Source of the DNA: Muricomes intestini
GTDB taxonomy: Bacteria; Bacillota; Clostridia; Lachnospirales; Lachnospiraceae
Assembly (NCBI RefSeq): GCF_004346165.1
Contig: NZ_SLZZ01000019.1
Location: 1 to 64,000 of the forward strand
DNA: 64,000 bases
Reading direction: 5' to 3'
Part shown: positions 17,171-26,670 of the stretch, one piece after another
Numbering within the stretch: the first letter of the stretch is position 1
Layout: every line of letters starts with the position of its first letter
The notes under the pieces: generated by a model
What the model was told of the DNA's origin: nothing
Databases searched by the model: none
The model's input: the letters and a program-made list of their open reading frames with translations, nothing else
Translations under genes and position numbers: made by a program

Positions 17171-19121
17171 ACATTTTCAGGAAATCTTCTTCTGATATAA
17201 TCGGAATATTAAGCTCCTTTGCCTTTTTGTTTTTTGAAGATGAGGACCGTACATCATTATTAATCAGATAATTTGTTTTAGATGTCACCGAGCCTGTCAC
17301 TTTGCCGCCTTTGGCTTCAATAAGCTCTTTTATTTCATTACGGTTCGCAAAATGCTCTACATTTCCTGTAATAACGAAATTTATATTTTGAAATATCTGT
17401 TCTTCTTTTCTTTGAGTCTCTTTCTGTGGAATATGCACTTCCTTTAAAAGCTTCTCAAACAGCTGCCTGTGCTCTTTCTCCGCAAAATAATCCACAAACT
17501 TTCGGGCAATCACGCTGCCCACTCCGGAAATTGCATTTAATTCCTCAGCAGTGACATTCATCAGTTTTTCTGGATCGTTGTCCAGCTCTCTGCATATCAT
17601 TTTCGCGTTAGAAAGCCCCACATTGGCAATGCCAAGACTGTACACAAGCCTGGGCAGAGTAGTATCCTTTGCACGCTCGGTACTCTTAATTAGATTTTCA
17701 TAGGATTTTTGCCCAAATCCTTCCATGGATTTAATTTCCTCTTCATATCTGTCCAGATAGAAAATATCTGAAAAGTCTTTTATAAAGCCCCTGGCAATAA
17801 ATTTTTCCAGTGTTGCTTCTGAGAGGCCTTCTATATTCAGCGCATCCCTGCTGACAAACAAATCAAAGGCTTTAATCTGTTTCGCCTGACAGAGAGGATT
17901 TGTGCAGTATAAGGTTTTCGTATTATTTTCCATGGAAATTTTTGTATCACCGCCGCACACCGGACAGACTGTGGGAATGTCCTTCACTCCGCTGCGGGTT
18001 AGGTTTTCCGCAATTTGCGGGATAATCATGTTCGCCTTGTAAACTTGTATTTCATCCCCTTCTCCCAGCTCCAGACTCTCCATTATGCTGATATTGTGGA
18101 CACTGGCACGGCTGACCGTCGTCCCCTCCAGCTCCACAGGCTCAAAAACTGCGATGGGATTGATAAGCCCTGTCCTGGAAGGACTCCACTGTATTTTCAA
18201 AAGTTTTGTTTCTTTCACTTCGTCCATCCATTTAAAGGCATAAGAATCTCTGGGAAATTTTGCTGTGCTTCCCAGGGACTGTCCATAAGCAATATCATCA
18301 TAGACAAGAACAAGCCCGTCCGAAGGAAAATCATTTTCCAAAATTCTTTCTGCAAACCATGCCACTTCTTCCTCCAGCTTATCTGCTGTCACCAGATGGT
18401 TTTCCACCACTTCAAAGCCCTGCTCCTCCAGCCACTTTAGCTGTCCGTGCCGGGAATTATGAAAATCTACTTCCCCGGCACTCACCAGTGTGAAGGCCAG
18501 AAAATGGACATTTCTTCTCGCCGTAATCTCGCTGTTCAGCTGGCGGACGGAGCCGCTGCAGAGGTTTCTAGGATTCTTGTATTTCGCATCTACATCCGCA
18601 ATCTCTTCATTGATCCTCTGAAAATCCTTATATCCGATGATTGCCTCGCCTCTTAAGACCAGTTCTCCTTTGTAAGGTATGCAAAGGGGCAGGTTTTTAA
18701 ATGCCCTTGCATTGTTTGTAATGACCTCCCCCACTTCTCCGTTTCCTCTTGTGACTGCCTTTGCCAGTGTTCCATCCCGGTATGTCAGAACAATGGTAAG
18801 CCCATCTAGCTTCCACGAGAGGACTGCCTTCTGATTTCCAAGAAATTCCTTGAACTGATTCGCATCTTTAGTCTTGTCCAATGACAGCATGGGACGTTCA
18901 TGGCGTTCTTTGGGCAGCTCGCTCAATACTTCATACCCTACATTTACAGTGGGACTGGATGCAAGGGTTGTTCCCAATTCTTGTTCCAGTCCCAAAAGTT
19001 CATCATATAACTTATCGTATTCGTAATTGCTCATGATCTCCATATCTTGCTGCTCATAAGCACGGCGCGCATGATTTAAGAGCTCTACCAGCTCCCGCAT
19101 TCTCTTTTTTTTCTCTGCCAT
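17166..19121 (-). CDS. ligA: NAD-dependent DNA ligase LigA
   Basis: This 651-residue ligase seals nicks with NAD as cofactor in replication and repair. The order is an Ia domain with YDKLYDELLGLE, then the adenylation domain with nucleotidyl Lys in SWKLDG (KxDG near residue 103). The OB fold (WSPSRTGLINPIAVFEPV) comes next, followed by a four-Cys zinc finger (CPVCGG ... CTNPLCQAKQ), HhH repeats and a C-terminal BRCT domain (INFVITGNVEHFANRNEI). It is slightly shorter than the usual 670 residues but all domains are present. It starts 2 bp after the pseudouridine synthase stop. Its stop codon is supplied by a palindromic repeat. Confidence 0.95.
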   Translation of the reverse strand: MAEKKKRMRELVELLNHARRAYEQQDMEIMSNYEYDKLYDELLGLEQELGTTLASSPTVNVGYEVLSELPKERHERPMLSLDKTKDANQFKEFLGNQKAVLSWKLDGLTIVLTYRDGTLAKAVTRGNGEVGEVITNNARAFKNLPLCIPYKGELVLRGEAIIGYKDFQRINEEIADVDAKYKNPRNLCSGSVRQLNSEITARRNVHFLAFTLVSAGEVDFHNSRHGQLKWLEEQGFEVVENHLVTADKLEEEVAWFAERILENDFPSDGLVLVYDDIAYGQSLGSTAKFPRDSYAFKWMDEVKETKLLKIQWSPSRTGLINPIAVFEPVELEGTTVSRASVHNISIMESLELGEGDEIQVYKANMIIPQIAENLTRSGVKDIPTVCPVCGGDTKISMENNTKTLYCTNPLCQAKQIKAFDLFVSRDALNIEGLSEATLEKFIARGFIKDFSDIFYLDRYEEEIKSMEGFGQKSYENLIKSTERAKDTTLPRLVYSLGIANVGLSNAKMICRELDNDPEKLMNVTAEELNAISGVGSVIARKFVDYFAEKEHRQLFEKLLKEVHIPQKETQRKEEQIFQNINFVITGNVEHFANRNEIKELIEAKGGKVTGSVTSKTNYLINNDVRSSSSKNKKAKELNIPIISEEDFLKML

Positions 19122-19123
19122 AT

Positions 19124-19870
19124 CTACTCTCCTGCCTGCTGAAGTTGTTTGTACAGGCGGTTTAGCTCCGCATCTGTCAGCTTCCTGTACTCACCTTCTT
19201 TTAGTCTTCCCAATTCAATATTCATAATTCTGATTCTCACTAAATCTTTCACCTGATATCCGCAGGCCTCGCACATTCTGCGTATCTGCCTGTTCAGTCC
19301 CTGGGTCAGTATAATAGAAAAAGTATATTTTCCAAGCTTCTCCACCTTGCAGGGTCTTGTTACTGTGTCCAGTATAGATACCCCCGAAGACATCTTCTCA
19401 AGAAAATCCGAGGTCAGAGCTTTATCTACTGTCACTTTATATTCCTTTTCATGCCGGTTTCTTGCACGCATCATTTTATTGATGATATCCCCGTTGTTCG
19501 TCATAAGAAGAAGCCCCCGGGAATCCTTGTCCAGCCGCCCCGCATAAGTGACTCTGACAGGGAAATCCAAAAACCGCACAATACTGTTGCGCTCCCTGCG
19601 CTCCTGGGTGCAGATAATACCCGCCGGCTTGTTTACTGCCAGCACTACCATCTCATCATTCCGGGACACCCGCTTGTTTCCTACCTTTATTACCTGCCCC
19701 GGCAATATCTTCATCCCGACTGCGGCCCGTTTGCCGTCCACTGTGACCTTTCCGCTCTTAATCAGACGGTCCGCCTCCCGCCGGGAGCATACCCCCGACT
19801 CACTTAAAAACTTATTTAGCCTGACCGGCCCTTTTTTTTGTTCAAATTCCTCTTTTATACGATTACTCAC
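19124..19870 (-). CDS. rluF: RsuA/RluB/E/F-family 23S rRNA pseudouridine synthase (RluF-like)
   Basis: The 248-residue enzyme has an N-terminal S4 RNA-binding domain (VRLNKFLSESGVCSRREADR, residues 16-35) and a synthase domain with the catalytic Asp in YAGRLDKDSRGLLLMTN. GLNRQIRRMCEACGYQVKDL is the RluE/RluF-like signature, and RluF modifies U2604 near the peptidyl-transferase centre. It overlaps the downstream end of the DHHW gene by 8 bp and is followed at 2 bp by ligA. The RluF rather than RluB label is a similarity judgement. Confidence 0.88.
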   Translation of the reverse strand: MSNRIKEEFEQKKGPVRLNKFLSESGVCSRREADRLIKSGKVTVDGKRAAVGMKILPGQVIKVGNKRVSRNDEMVVLAVNKPAGIICTQERRERNSIVRFLDFPVRVTYAGRLDKDSRGLLLMTNNGDIINKMMRARNRHEKEYKVTVDKALTSDFLEKMSSGVSILDTVTRPCKVEKLGKYTFSIILTQGLNRQIRRMCEACGYQVKDLVRIRIMNIELGRLKEGEYRKLTDAELNRLYKQLQQAGE

Positions 19871-21026
19871 TGTTTAATACTCCACTTATATTATTATCCT
19901 CAAAAAATGTATTGCCGCCGTAAAGAAACAAAACATCCGTTATCTGATATGTCTTCATAATATCGTCTATTGTACCCGAATAGTATCTCGGATCCACCAT
20001 CACGATTTCCTGGAAATACGGTGTCAGAAAGGGGGCAAAACAATTGGCCTGTGAATCTCTTATAATCAGCAGCTTTTTCTGATTATCCGCCATAGTTTTA
20101 ATGTCGGCGACCGATGTGTTTCCGCCCAGAAAGACATTGTACTTTTCTCTGGTCTTCAGCATTTCACGACTATATAAAGATGTGGTCTTTTTCTGCTCAT
20201 CCACATAATTGACAATGACATCATTATCTATATCCTTTGGCACATAAATAGAAATCTCTTCCTCTGCATCCAGTTCACGTCCGCTCCTTGAAGCCAGGGA
20301 ACCATTGAAGTCCGCCGTAACTGGATAAGACGCATAGCTGCTGGAAACATCTGCCGTAATCCCAAGTACCGGCGCAGCCTCTTCAAAAGCATAAAACGCT
20401 CCCAGTGTCGTCCAGTGAGGGTCAGTTTTATAATATATTTTCTCGTCCTTGTGCTCCTTAAGGGCCTTGACTCCGTCTATCCACTGTACAGAATTCCCCA
20501 GCTTCTTCTTAACCAGAGAGATGCCTGCATTTTGATCTGCCGTCTCAGCCAGAGGCGGAAGACTGCTGCTAATTACATTTGCGGCATCCGGCACCAGAAG
20601 AAAGCTCATCAAAATATCCGGATATTCTTCAGTAAATTCCTTGATCGCCGTCACACTGCTTTCCAGTGTTTCATTGTCAGGGACTGTAATATCCTCCAAA
20701 AGCTGACCCTTTTTCCCGATAAAAATGCCGTTCTCCTCACGGCTTCCTCCAAGACGGTTCAGCGTTACTTTCAGTTTCCTCCAGGCATTTCTTCCCATAA
20801 ACTGATCGGACTGGTATTTTTCAAACTGCTGGGCGTAGCTTCCCGATATAATACCGCTGAGGGTAATCCGCGGCCTGCCGGCAAGCATTTTGTTTTCCTC
20901 TTCGGATTCCTTTTTATTCGGCACCAGAAAATTTCCCAGTATAAGCACAAGCAGACAAATGATAAATGCCTTACCGACAAAACTGTCTGTTCTAATTTTC
21001 TTTCTTCTATTTCTCATGTTTCCCAC
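19863..21026 (-). CDS. DHHW-family protein of a surface O-acetylation system
   Basis: The 387-residue protein has one N-terminal membrane anchor (about 17-34) and an extracellular AlgJ/AlgX-like SGNH-type domain. The family's DHHW-type motif appears as KTDPHWTTLGAFYAFEEA (about residues 200-217), and IRDSQANCFAPFL resembles the catalytic-Ser block. It is encoded directly after the MBOAT acyltransferase (adjacent, no gap), the classic partner arrangement for O-acetylating a surface polysaccharide. Acceptor identity is unknown. The cytosolic acetyl donor would pass through the MBOAT protein. Confidence 0.82.
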   Translation of the reverse strand: MGNMRNRRKKIRTDSFVGKAFIICLLVLILGNFLVPNKKESEEENKMLAGRPRITLSGIISGSYAQQFEKYQSDQFMGRNAWRKLKVTLNRLGGSREENGIFIGKKGQLLEDITVPDNETLESSVTAIKEFTEEYPDILMSFLLVPDAANVISSSLPPLAETADQNAGISLVKKKLGNSVQWIDGVKALKEHKDEKIYYKTDPHWTTLGAFYAFEEAAPVLGITADVSSSYASYPVTADFNGSLASRSGRELDAEEEISIYVPKDIDNDVIVNYVDEQKKTTSLYSREMLKTREKYNVFLGGNTSVADIKTMADNQKKLLIIRDSQANCFAPFLTPYFQEIVMVDPRYYSGTIDDIMKTYQITDVLFLYGGNTFFEDNNISGVLNSE

Positions 21027-22439
21027 CTAAAACTTAAAATATAACAGCGAATTGGAGGGCTCAGTCACCAGATAGGCGATAGAAATCAGAAATATTCCTA
21101 TATAAATGACGGACGCCGCTGCTTTTTTCGCCCTGCCATCTTCAAAGCTATCTATTATATACCTGATTCCTCTATATCCTGCAGTGGACGATCCCAATAT
21201 GGCTGTCAGATACAAAAGCCAGTGCGTAGTTACATAGAAAAACGCCTGCTTATCAATAAATCCACTTGCTCCCGGCCCGAACATCACGCCCATATACTTC
21301 ACGGCAGCACCGAGACTGGGACTGAAAAAGAACACCCACCCAATTAAAATAAGTGCCATTGTGTAAATATGTCTTACCACTGAAGGCATCCGTTTCATGC
21401 TCCTGCCCCACCAAAATCTTTCCATTATAAGCAGAATTCCATAATACAGCCCCCAGAATAAAAAGGTCCAGGAATCGCCATACCAGAATCCAATAAGCAT
21501 CCACACAATTAGAAGATTCAGCACCTGCCGGGAACGCCCCTGATGTCCTGTGCCCAGAGGAATATAGACATATTCCCTGAACCAGTTTCCCAAAGAAATA
21601 TGCCATCTTTTCCAAAACCCACTGATACTGGAAGCCGTATAAGGATAATCAAAGTTTTTCGGAAACTCAAACCCAAACATCTTCGCCAGCCCCATAGCCA
21701 TATCCGAATAGCCGCTCAGCTCAAAATAAATTTGAAACCCGAAGGAGATACAGCCAATCCAGGCTGTAAGGACTGAAACATGTCCCGCCTGCAGCCCCCA
21801 TATATGTTCAAAAACATTTCCTGCTGAATTTGCCAGTATGACCTTTTTCCCAAGACCAGTTATAAAATACACTGCTCCCTGCCCAAATCTGCGCGTGGAC
21901 AATGTCCGCCTCTTTAACTGCTCCTCTATATGAATGTACCGCACAATGGGCCCTGCCGTCAATTGCGGAAACATGGAAATATATAATCCGAGGTGCAGAA
22001 TATTTTTCTGGGGCTCTGCCTCTCTTCTGTAGACATCAACAAGGTAAGATATGGCCTGAAGAATATAGATAGAAATCCCAATGGGCAGGGGAAGCTCTCT
22101 GTAAGGAATATTTACAGGAAGAACTGCATTCAGGCTGTCCATTAGAAATCCATAATATTTAAAAAATCCCAGAAAGCATATATTTACCGTCACAGCAAAA
22201 ACAAGACTGAGCTTTGCTTTGCGTAAATCCTTCTGTTTTGCCCCGATATCCAGTCCGCAAACATAGTTGAACAGAATGGAAAGGATGAGAAAAATCACAT
22301 AAAGCGGCTCTCCCCAGGCATAAAAAATCAGGCTTGCCGACAACATAACAACATTCTTGAACTTATCTGGGATAATATAATACAAAACCAGAATAACCGG
22401 CAAAAATATAAACAAAAATGTGATACTGCTAAATACCAT
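21027..22439 (-). CDS. MBOAT-family O-acyltransferase (AlgI/DltB type)
   Basis: This is a 470-residue polytopic membrane enzyme with about ten or more helices. Family marks are FIFLPVILVLYYIIPDKFKN at the N-terminus, FPQLTAGPIVRY, FELSGYSDMAMGLAKMFGF and SGFWKRWHISLGNWFREYVY, the last containing the catalytic-region His. Such proteins carry acyl groups across the membrane to an extracellular partner, here the adjacent DHHW protein. The DUF4358 and SGNH genes upstream complete a four-gene unit. Confidence 0.92.
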   Translation of the reverse strand: MVFSSITFLFIFLPVILVLYYIIPDKFKNVVMLSASLIFYAWGEPLYVIFLILSILFNYVCGLDIGAKQKDLRKAKLSLVFAVTVNICFLGFFKYYGFLMDSLNAVLPVNIPYRELPLPIGISIYILQAISYLVDVYRREAEPQKNILHLGLYISMFPQLTAGPIVRYIHIEEQLKRRTLSTRRFGQGAVYFITGLGKKVILANSAGNVFEHIWGLQAGHVSVLTAWIGCISFGFQIYFELSGYSDMAMGLAKMFGFEFPKNFDYPYTASSISGFWKRWHISLGNWFREYVYIPLGTGHQGRSRQVLNLLIVWMLIGFWYGDSWTFLFWGLYYGILLIMERFWWGRSMKRMPSVVRHIYTMALILIGWVFFFSPSLGAAVKYMGVMFGPGASGFIDKQAFFYVTTHWLLYLTAILGSSTAGYRGIRYIIDSFEDGRAKKAAASVIYIGIFLISIAYLVTEPSNSLLYFKF

Positions 22440-22467
22440 CTTTTAGTTACCCCTCACTGCAGCCTTT

Positions 22468-22932
22468 TTACAGACTTTTCATATAGGCTGCTTTGTACTC
22501 TTCTGCTCTGGGAGAAATGGCCATAAACAGGTATTTTCCGCGGACAGATACCTGTGCCTCTTCAAGCAGCTGCATCTGTTTTGGAGAATAGCCTTCAAAA
22601 TCATTCTTCCTGCTTTCAATCCGCCTTTCTACAGTCCCCATTAACTGCTGCATCTGCCCGTCATCCTTCACCTTAATCAGGAGTACTTCTTCCGTAGACA
22701 TGCTGCTTTCCGACGTGTACAGCATAACCCCCGCGTAGTCGGCGGCATTTAGGCCATAATAACGCTTCAGAGCCTGCATGTCCGACTTCTCCAGCTTCTC
22801 TGTGTCAATAGAATTCTCCACACCCTGCTCAATCTCTTGAAAAGGCTTTGTACTTCCGCTGGTAAACACTATAAGCAGTACCACATAACCTATAATCACT
22901 GTAAGTGTGACATATTTTAAAAACTCCGTCAT
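22468..22932 (-). CDS. DUF4358 domain membrane-anchored protein
   Basis: The 154-residue protein has one N-terminal membrane helix (about 8-25) and an external domain of the DUF4358 kind (DMQALKRYYGLNAADYAGVM, LLIKVKDDGQMQQLM). The family has no known activity but is often found next to MBOAT O-acyltransferases in Lachnospiraceae. It overlaps the SGNH gene upstream by 4 bp (ATGA), so the two are translationally coupled. It may help the acetylation complex assemble. This is inferred from context only. Confidence 0.75.
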   Translation of the reverse strand: MTEFLKYVTLTVIIGYVVLLIVFTSGSTKPFQEIEQGVENSIDTEKLEKSDMQALKRYYGLNAADYAGVMLYTSESSMSTEEVLLIKVKDDGQMQQLMGTVERRIESRKNDFEGYSPKQMQLLEEAQVSVRGKYLFMAISPRAEEYKAAYMKSL

Positions 22933-23720
22933 AAAGACGCCACCTCCGCCATCCGCGCCAGCCAGTATGGATAGAAGGCCGCCTTAAAATGCACACCGTC
23001 ATCTTCATAATAGCTGTCTGACACCAGAGCCGTATTATCTATAAAGCCAATCTGGTTCTCATCGCACATTGAACTCAGCGCTTTATTATACTCTTCAAGA
23101 TTCGCATAAACAGGTTCTTCTTTTGCTTTTTCCAACCTTACCGGGAAGATAGAGTTCACAAAAATCCTTGTATTTGGAAGCTGCTTTTGAAGCTTTTTAA
23201 TCAAAGTCTCATATTCTTTTACAAACAGTTTCACATCCCCGTCTGTAGCCGGGATATCATTGATTCCATAACTCAGAAAAATCACCTGAGGATTGATTTC
23301 CTTTACTTTCTCCACCTGGGAATCCAGGTCGTCAAGTTCCACTCCTATTTTCGATACAACACTGCACGCGTTCAGGAGGTCATAGTCTGTCAATGCTCCG
23401 GATATAGAATCCCCCATTACCACCGAATCTTCAAATACAGCCTTGTAATTGCCGGCCATATCTTCTTTCGAAGCCTCTTCACTGTTCTGCTGCTTCTCCG
23501 CCAATTTTTCCATCTTTTCTTCGATTTCCTTTGAGTCCGCAGAATCGGCTGCCTGTAAAATCTTCATTCCCTCGGAAGTATCCACTTTTTTATGTGTAAT
23601 AATACTCAGCACTTCTGCCATCAAAATACCGGCAAAAAGTACAATAATCAGAGCACCGCTATATATGATTAACCTTCGTGTTTTTCTCTTCATTTTTCGT
23701 TTTATGTCCTCTATTATCAT
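22929..23720 (-). CDS. Membrane-anchored SGNH/GDSL hydrolase
   Basis: The 263-residue protein has a basic N-terminus, one helix (about 16-36), a charged coiled stretch (45-85) and a GDSL-like domain. Block I is VVMGDSISGALTD with the nucleophile Ser near residue 104, block III is LSYGINDIP, and the catalytic Asp-His pair lies in YYEDDGVHFKAAFYPYW. These enzymes transfer or remove acetyl groups on carbohydrates. As first gene of the MBOAT-DHHW-DUF4358 unit it probably acts on the same surface polymer. Confidence 0.85.
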   Translation of the reverse strand: MIIEDIKRKMKRKTRRLIIYSGALIIVLFAGILMAEVLSIITHKKVDTSEGMKILQAADSADSKEIEEKMEKLAEKQQNSEEASKEDMAGNYKAVFEDSVVMGDSISGALTDYDLLNACSVVSKIGVELDDLDSQVEKVKEINPQVIFLSYGINDIPATDGDVKLFVKEYETLIKKLQKQLPNTRIFVNSIFPVRLEKAKEEPVYANLEEYNKALSSMCDENQIGFIDNTALVSDSYYEDDGVHFKAAFYPYWLARMAEVASL

Positions 23721-23903
23721 GGCATAGTTGTCTTGCCATAGTCAATTTTGTCTATACCCGGGGAAAATGCCGGGGGTGATATTTGATTCTTTGTTTTCTA
23801 TCATACTTTTTTTGTGTGTAAAAGTCAATCTTTCACAAGTTTTAGTTTTGTGGTACAATATCTGACAGGTCTTATTGGATTATCATCGCGGAGGGTATAA
23901 TAC

Positions 23904-24389
23904 ATGATTGCACTGCATCTTACCAGTGTCAAGGATTTTATGGCACATCTGTTACTGTCGGAAACATTTGATAACTTTCTTTTTATCGAAGGAGAGATTG
24001 TCACCTTCAACACCTTTACAATGGACGGTTTTATGCAGAAATCATTTTTTTCGGAAGAGGAGAATATTCCTGAATATTCTTCTTGGAAAAATCTTAAAAA
24101 TTTTGGTTTCTCATTGATTAAGGGGAAAAAAACACCCTTAAGTTTTAAGTTTATCTTTAGTTTGTCCCCGGAAAACATCGCCCGTCTCATTGAGCAGAAC
24201 CATCTAGATTTTCGGGCGGATCAGGTACAGGGATTATATCTGAATATCCGTTACGACGGCAGCAGCCTCCAGTGTATAACCGGAACCTCACTCAAAACTT
24301 TTTCTATGGACAAATCACTGGAGCAAACCTGGGATGCTTTTGTGCAGAAGTTCTTTGCCCAAAAGAGTATCCCCTGGGAAACCGTTTAA
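23904..24389 (+). CDS. DUF5721 family protein
   Basis: This is a single plus-strand gene of 161 residues between two convergent or divergent minus-strand units. It starts MIALHLTSVKDFMAHLLLSE with GCGGAGGG upstream. It matches the DUF5721 pattern (FDNFLFIEGEIVTFNTFTMDG, LRADQVQGLYLNIRY-like). It is soluble, with no signal or helix. The family occurs in Lachnospiraceae and its role is unknown. A strong hairpin shared with htpG follows its stop. Confidence 0.7.
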   Translation: MIALHLTSVKDFMAHLLLSETFDNFLFIEGEIVTFNTFTMDGFMQKSFFSEEENIPEYSSWKNLKNFGFSLIKGKKTPLSFKFIFSLSPENIARLIEQNHLDFRADQVQGLYLNIRYDGSSLQCITGTSLKTFSMDKSLEQTWDAFVQKFFAQKSIPWETV

Positions 24390-24422
24390 AACTGTATCAT
24401 TTTTTATCATTACATGCAAAAC

Positions 24423-24456
24423 GGCCATACAAGAGCATTTTTACTCTTGTATGGCC
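24423..24456. terminator. Bidirectional terminator between DUF5721 gene and htpG
   Basis: A perfect 13-bp stem (GGCCATACAAGAG at 24423-24435, complement at 24444-24456) has an 8-base loop. It lies between two convergent genes, 33 bp past one stop and 26 bp past the other. T tracts are imperfect but position and strength fit a shared terminator. Confidence 0.7.
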
Positions 24457-24481
24457 ATTGTATGATGGTCTTAAAAACTGT

Positions 24482-26566
24482 CTATTTTGTCAAAAGCATC
24501 ATAATCTCATTGCTTCTCTGTACAAATGCTGTCATCTCTGCCGGGCTTAGCGGCTTGTGTGCCAGCATTGCCAGATCATACAGCTGTCTGCAGATAACAG
24601 GCACGCTCTTGCTGCGTTTGTGCTCTACAACAAATTTTACCAGCGGATGATTAGAGTTCAGAATCAATGTAGCCGGGGTTGCAAATGCACTTGTATCCAT
24701 CCCTCCCATGTTGTACATTTTCATCATCTCTTCCATACGTCTTGACTGTTCCGGGAGAACCGCCATGGAAGCCACATTATCGTCTTTCAGTCTTTCTACT
24801 TTTACATCCAGCTTGTCATTGTTTAATTCCTTGCGGAAAACCTCAATCAGACTGTCTGTTGTCTTCTTGAATTCCTCCTGTTCTTCCTCTGCCACCTCAT
24901 CCTTCAGAGAATTATGAACTTCCGCGTCAATTCTCTGGAATCTTATATTTGGATTGTGCTGTTCCAGATAAGTAATGAAAGAGGTGTCTATGTTGTGTGT
25001 CAGCAGAATCGCATCCTGTCCCTGTTCTTTAAACATGTTGATGTACTGGCTCTGCTGCTGCTCATTCGTCACATAGTAAATATTTGTCTTAATTTCCTCT
25101 ACTTCATTCTCTGCAGCCTTTTCCTCTGCCCCTTCTTTTGCTGCATCCGGCCTTTTCTCTTCCTTCGTTTCCTCAGCCGGTGTCACTACAGAGCCGCCGT
25201 TTGCCTCGATACACTCTTCCAACGTCAGATATTTGTGATCCAGATCCTTGAAAATGATAGAATCCTTTATCTTCTCACCGAATTTTTCATCCTTCAGGCA
25301 GCCGAATTTCACAAACGGGCTGATGTCATCCCAGTATTTCTCATAATTTTCTTTGTCTGTCTTAAACATTCCGGTCAACTTGTCTGCAACCTTTTTAGAA
25401 ATATAATCTGCAACTTTATTTACAAACCCATCATTTTGCAGAGCACTTCTTGACACATTCAACGGCAGATCCGGACAGTCGATGACTCCTTTTAAAACCA
25501 TCAGGAAATCCGGGATTACTTCTTTAATATTATCTGCGATGAAAACCTGATTGTTATACAGTTTAATCACTCCCTCAAGGGAATCATACTCCATGTTAAT
25601 TTTCGGGAAATACAGGATTCCCTTCAGATTAAATGGATAGTCCATGTTCAAGTGGATCCAGAATAAAGGTTCTTTATAATCCATGAACACTTTGCGGTAG
25701 AATTCCAAATACTCCTCTTTTGTACATTCGCTTGGATTCTTTGCCCAGAGAGGATGAGTGTCACTGATAGAAACAGGGCGCTTTACAATCTTGGCTTTCT
25801 TCTTCGGCTCACTCTTTTTGCCCTCTTCATCTTCCTTTTCTTCATCTTCCTTTTCTTCCTCTGTGATATGTTCCACTACCTCATCCGTATCCAGGACATC
25901 TTCCTCGTCAATAGTCTCATACTCAGGCTCTGCATTTTCCTTAGAGAGGAAAATCTCAACAGGCATGAAGGAGCAGTATTTCTCCAACACTTCTCTTGCC
26001 CTGTATTCATTTGCAAATTCCAGACTGTCTTCATTTAAGAACAGTGTAATCTCCGTGCCGACTTCCTCTTTGTTACCATCCTGCATCTCATACTCAGTGC
26101 CGCCTTCACTTGCCCAGTGTACAGGAACTGCACCGTCCTGATAAGACAGGGAATCAATATGCACTTCGTCTGCAACCATGAATGCGGAATAGAAGCCAAG
26201 TCCAAAGTGCCCGATCATCTCGTCTTCGCTTGTTTTGTCCTTATATTTTTCCAGAAATTGTGTGGCGCCGGAAAAAGCAATCTGTGTGATGTATTCCTCC
26301 ACCTCATCCGCCGTCATACCAAGTCCGTTATCAACAAATTTCAGCGTTTTTTCTTCTGGATTTACAATCACCTGAATCTTTGCCTTATAATCATCCGGCA
26401 GTTCATACTCTCCCATCATGTCCAGCTTCTTCAGCTTTGTAATAGCATCACACCCATTCGATATAAGTTCACGGAAAAAAATGTCATGATCAGAATACAC
26501 CCATTTTTTTATAATTGGAAATATATTCTCGCTGTCGATGGACAAATTACCTTTTTTTGTTCCCAT
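24482..26566 (-). CDS. htpG: Hsp90-family chaperone HtpG
   Basis: This is a 694-residue ATP-dependent chaperone. The N-terminal GHKL ATPase shows FFRELISNGCDAITKLKK, DNGLGM and IGHFGLGFYSAFMVAD. A long acidic-basic linker (about 215-260, many EEKEDEE repeats, ending KSEPKKKAKIVKRPVS) joins the middle domain, and a second Lys/Glu-rich insert lies near 465-500. The C-terminal dimerisation region ends with ILNSNHPLVKFV. Bacterial HtpG is usually near 625 residues with a short linker, so both inserts are unusual. Expression is predicted to be under HrcA because of the CIRCE element at the promoter. Confidence 0.95.
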   Translation of the reverse strand: MGTKKGNLSIDSENIFPIIKKWVYSDHDIFFRELISNGCDAITKLKKLDMMGEYELPDDYKAKIQVIVNPEEKTLKFVDNGLGMTADEVEEYITQIAFSGATQFLEKYKDKTSEDEMIGHFGLGFYSAFMVADEVHIDSLSYQDGAVPVHWASEGGTEYEMQDGNKEEVGTEITLFLNEDSLEFANEYRAREVLEKYCSFMPVEIFLSKENAEPEYETIDEEDVLDTDEVVEHITEEEKEDEEKEDEEGKKSEPKKKAKIVKRPVSISDTHPLWAKNPSECTKEEYLEFYRKVFMDYKEPLFWIHLNMDYPFNLKGILYFPKINMEYDSLEGVIKLYNNQVFIADNIKEVIPDFLMVLKGVIDCPDLPLNVSRSALQNDGFVNKVADYISKKVADKLTGMFKTDKENYEKYWDDISPFVKFGCLKDEKFGEKIKDSIIFKDLDHKYLTLEECIEANGGSVVTPAEETKEEKRPDAAKEGAEEKAAENEVEEIKTNIYYVTNEQQQSQYINMFKEQGQDAILLTHNIDTSFITYLEQHNPNIRFQRIDAEVHNSLKDEVAEEEQEEFKKTTDSLIEVFRKELNNDKLDVKVERLKDDNVASMAVLPEQSRRMEEMMKMYNMGGMDTSAFATPATLILNSNHPLVKFVVEHKRSKSVPVICRQLYDLAMLAHKPLSPAEMTAFVQRSNEIMMLLTK

Positions 26567-26634
26567 GTGTTACACTCCTTTTCAATGTAATAACTGATAG
26601 AGCCTACTGTCCAGGCATTTATCAACTAAAATGT

Positions 26635-26663
26635 ATTCTAATACACTGCCGGTTAAAAGTCAA
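26635..26663 (-). promoter_or_regulatory. Sigma-A-type promoter of htpG
   Basis: Minus-strand TTGACT (26658-26663) and TAGAAT (26635-26640) are spaced by 17 bp. The predicted start gives a leader of about 60 bases to the ATG at 26566, which has AAAGGAG before it. Confidence 0.8.
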
Positions 26664-26670
26664 CAGAAAA

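Noticed and set aside
20415-21044. Plus-strand open frame (209 codons) opposite the DHHW gene
   Set aside because: The minus-strand gene has domain motifs and coupling; the antisense frame has none.
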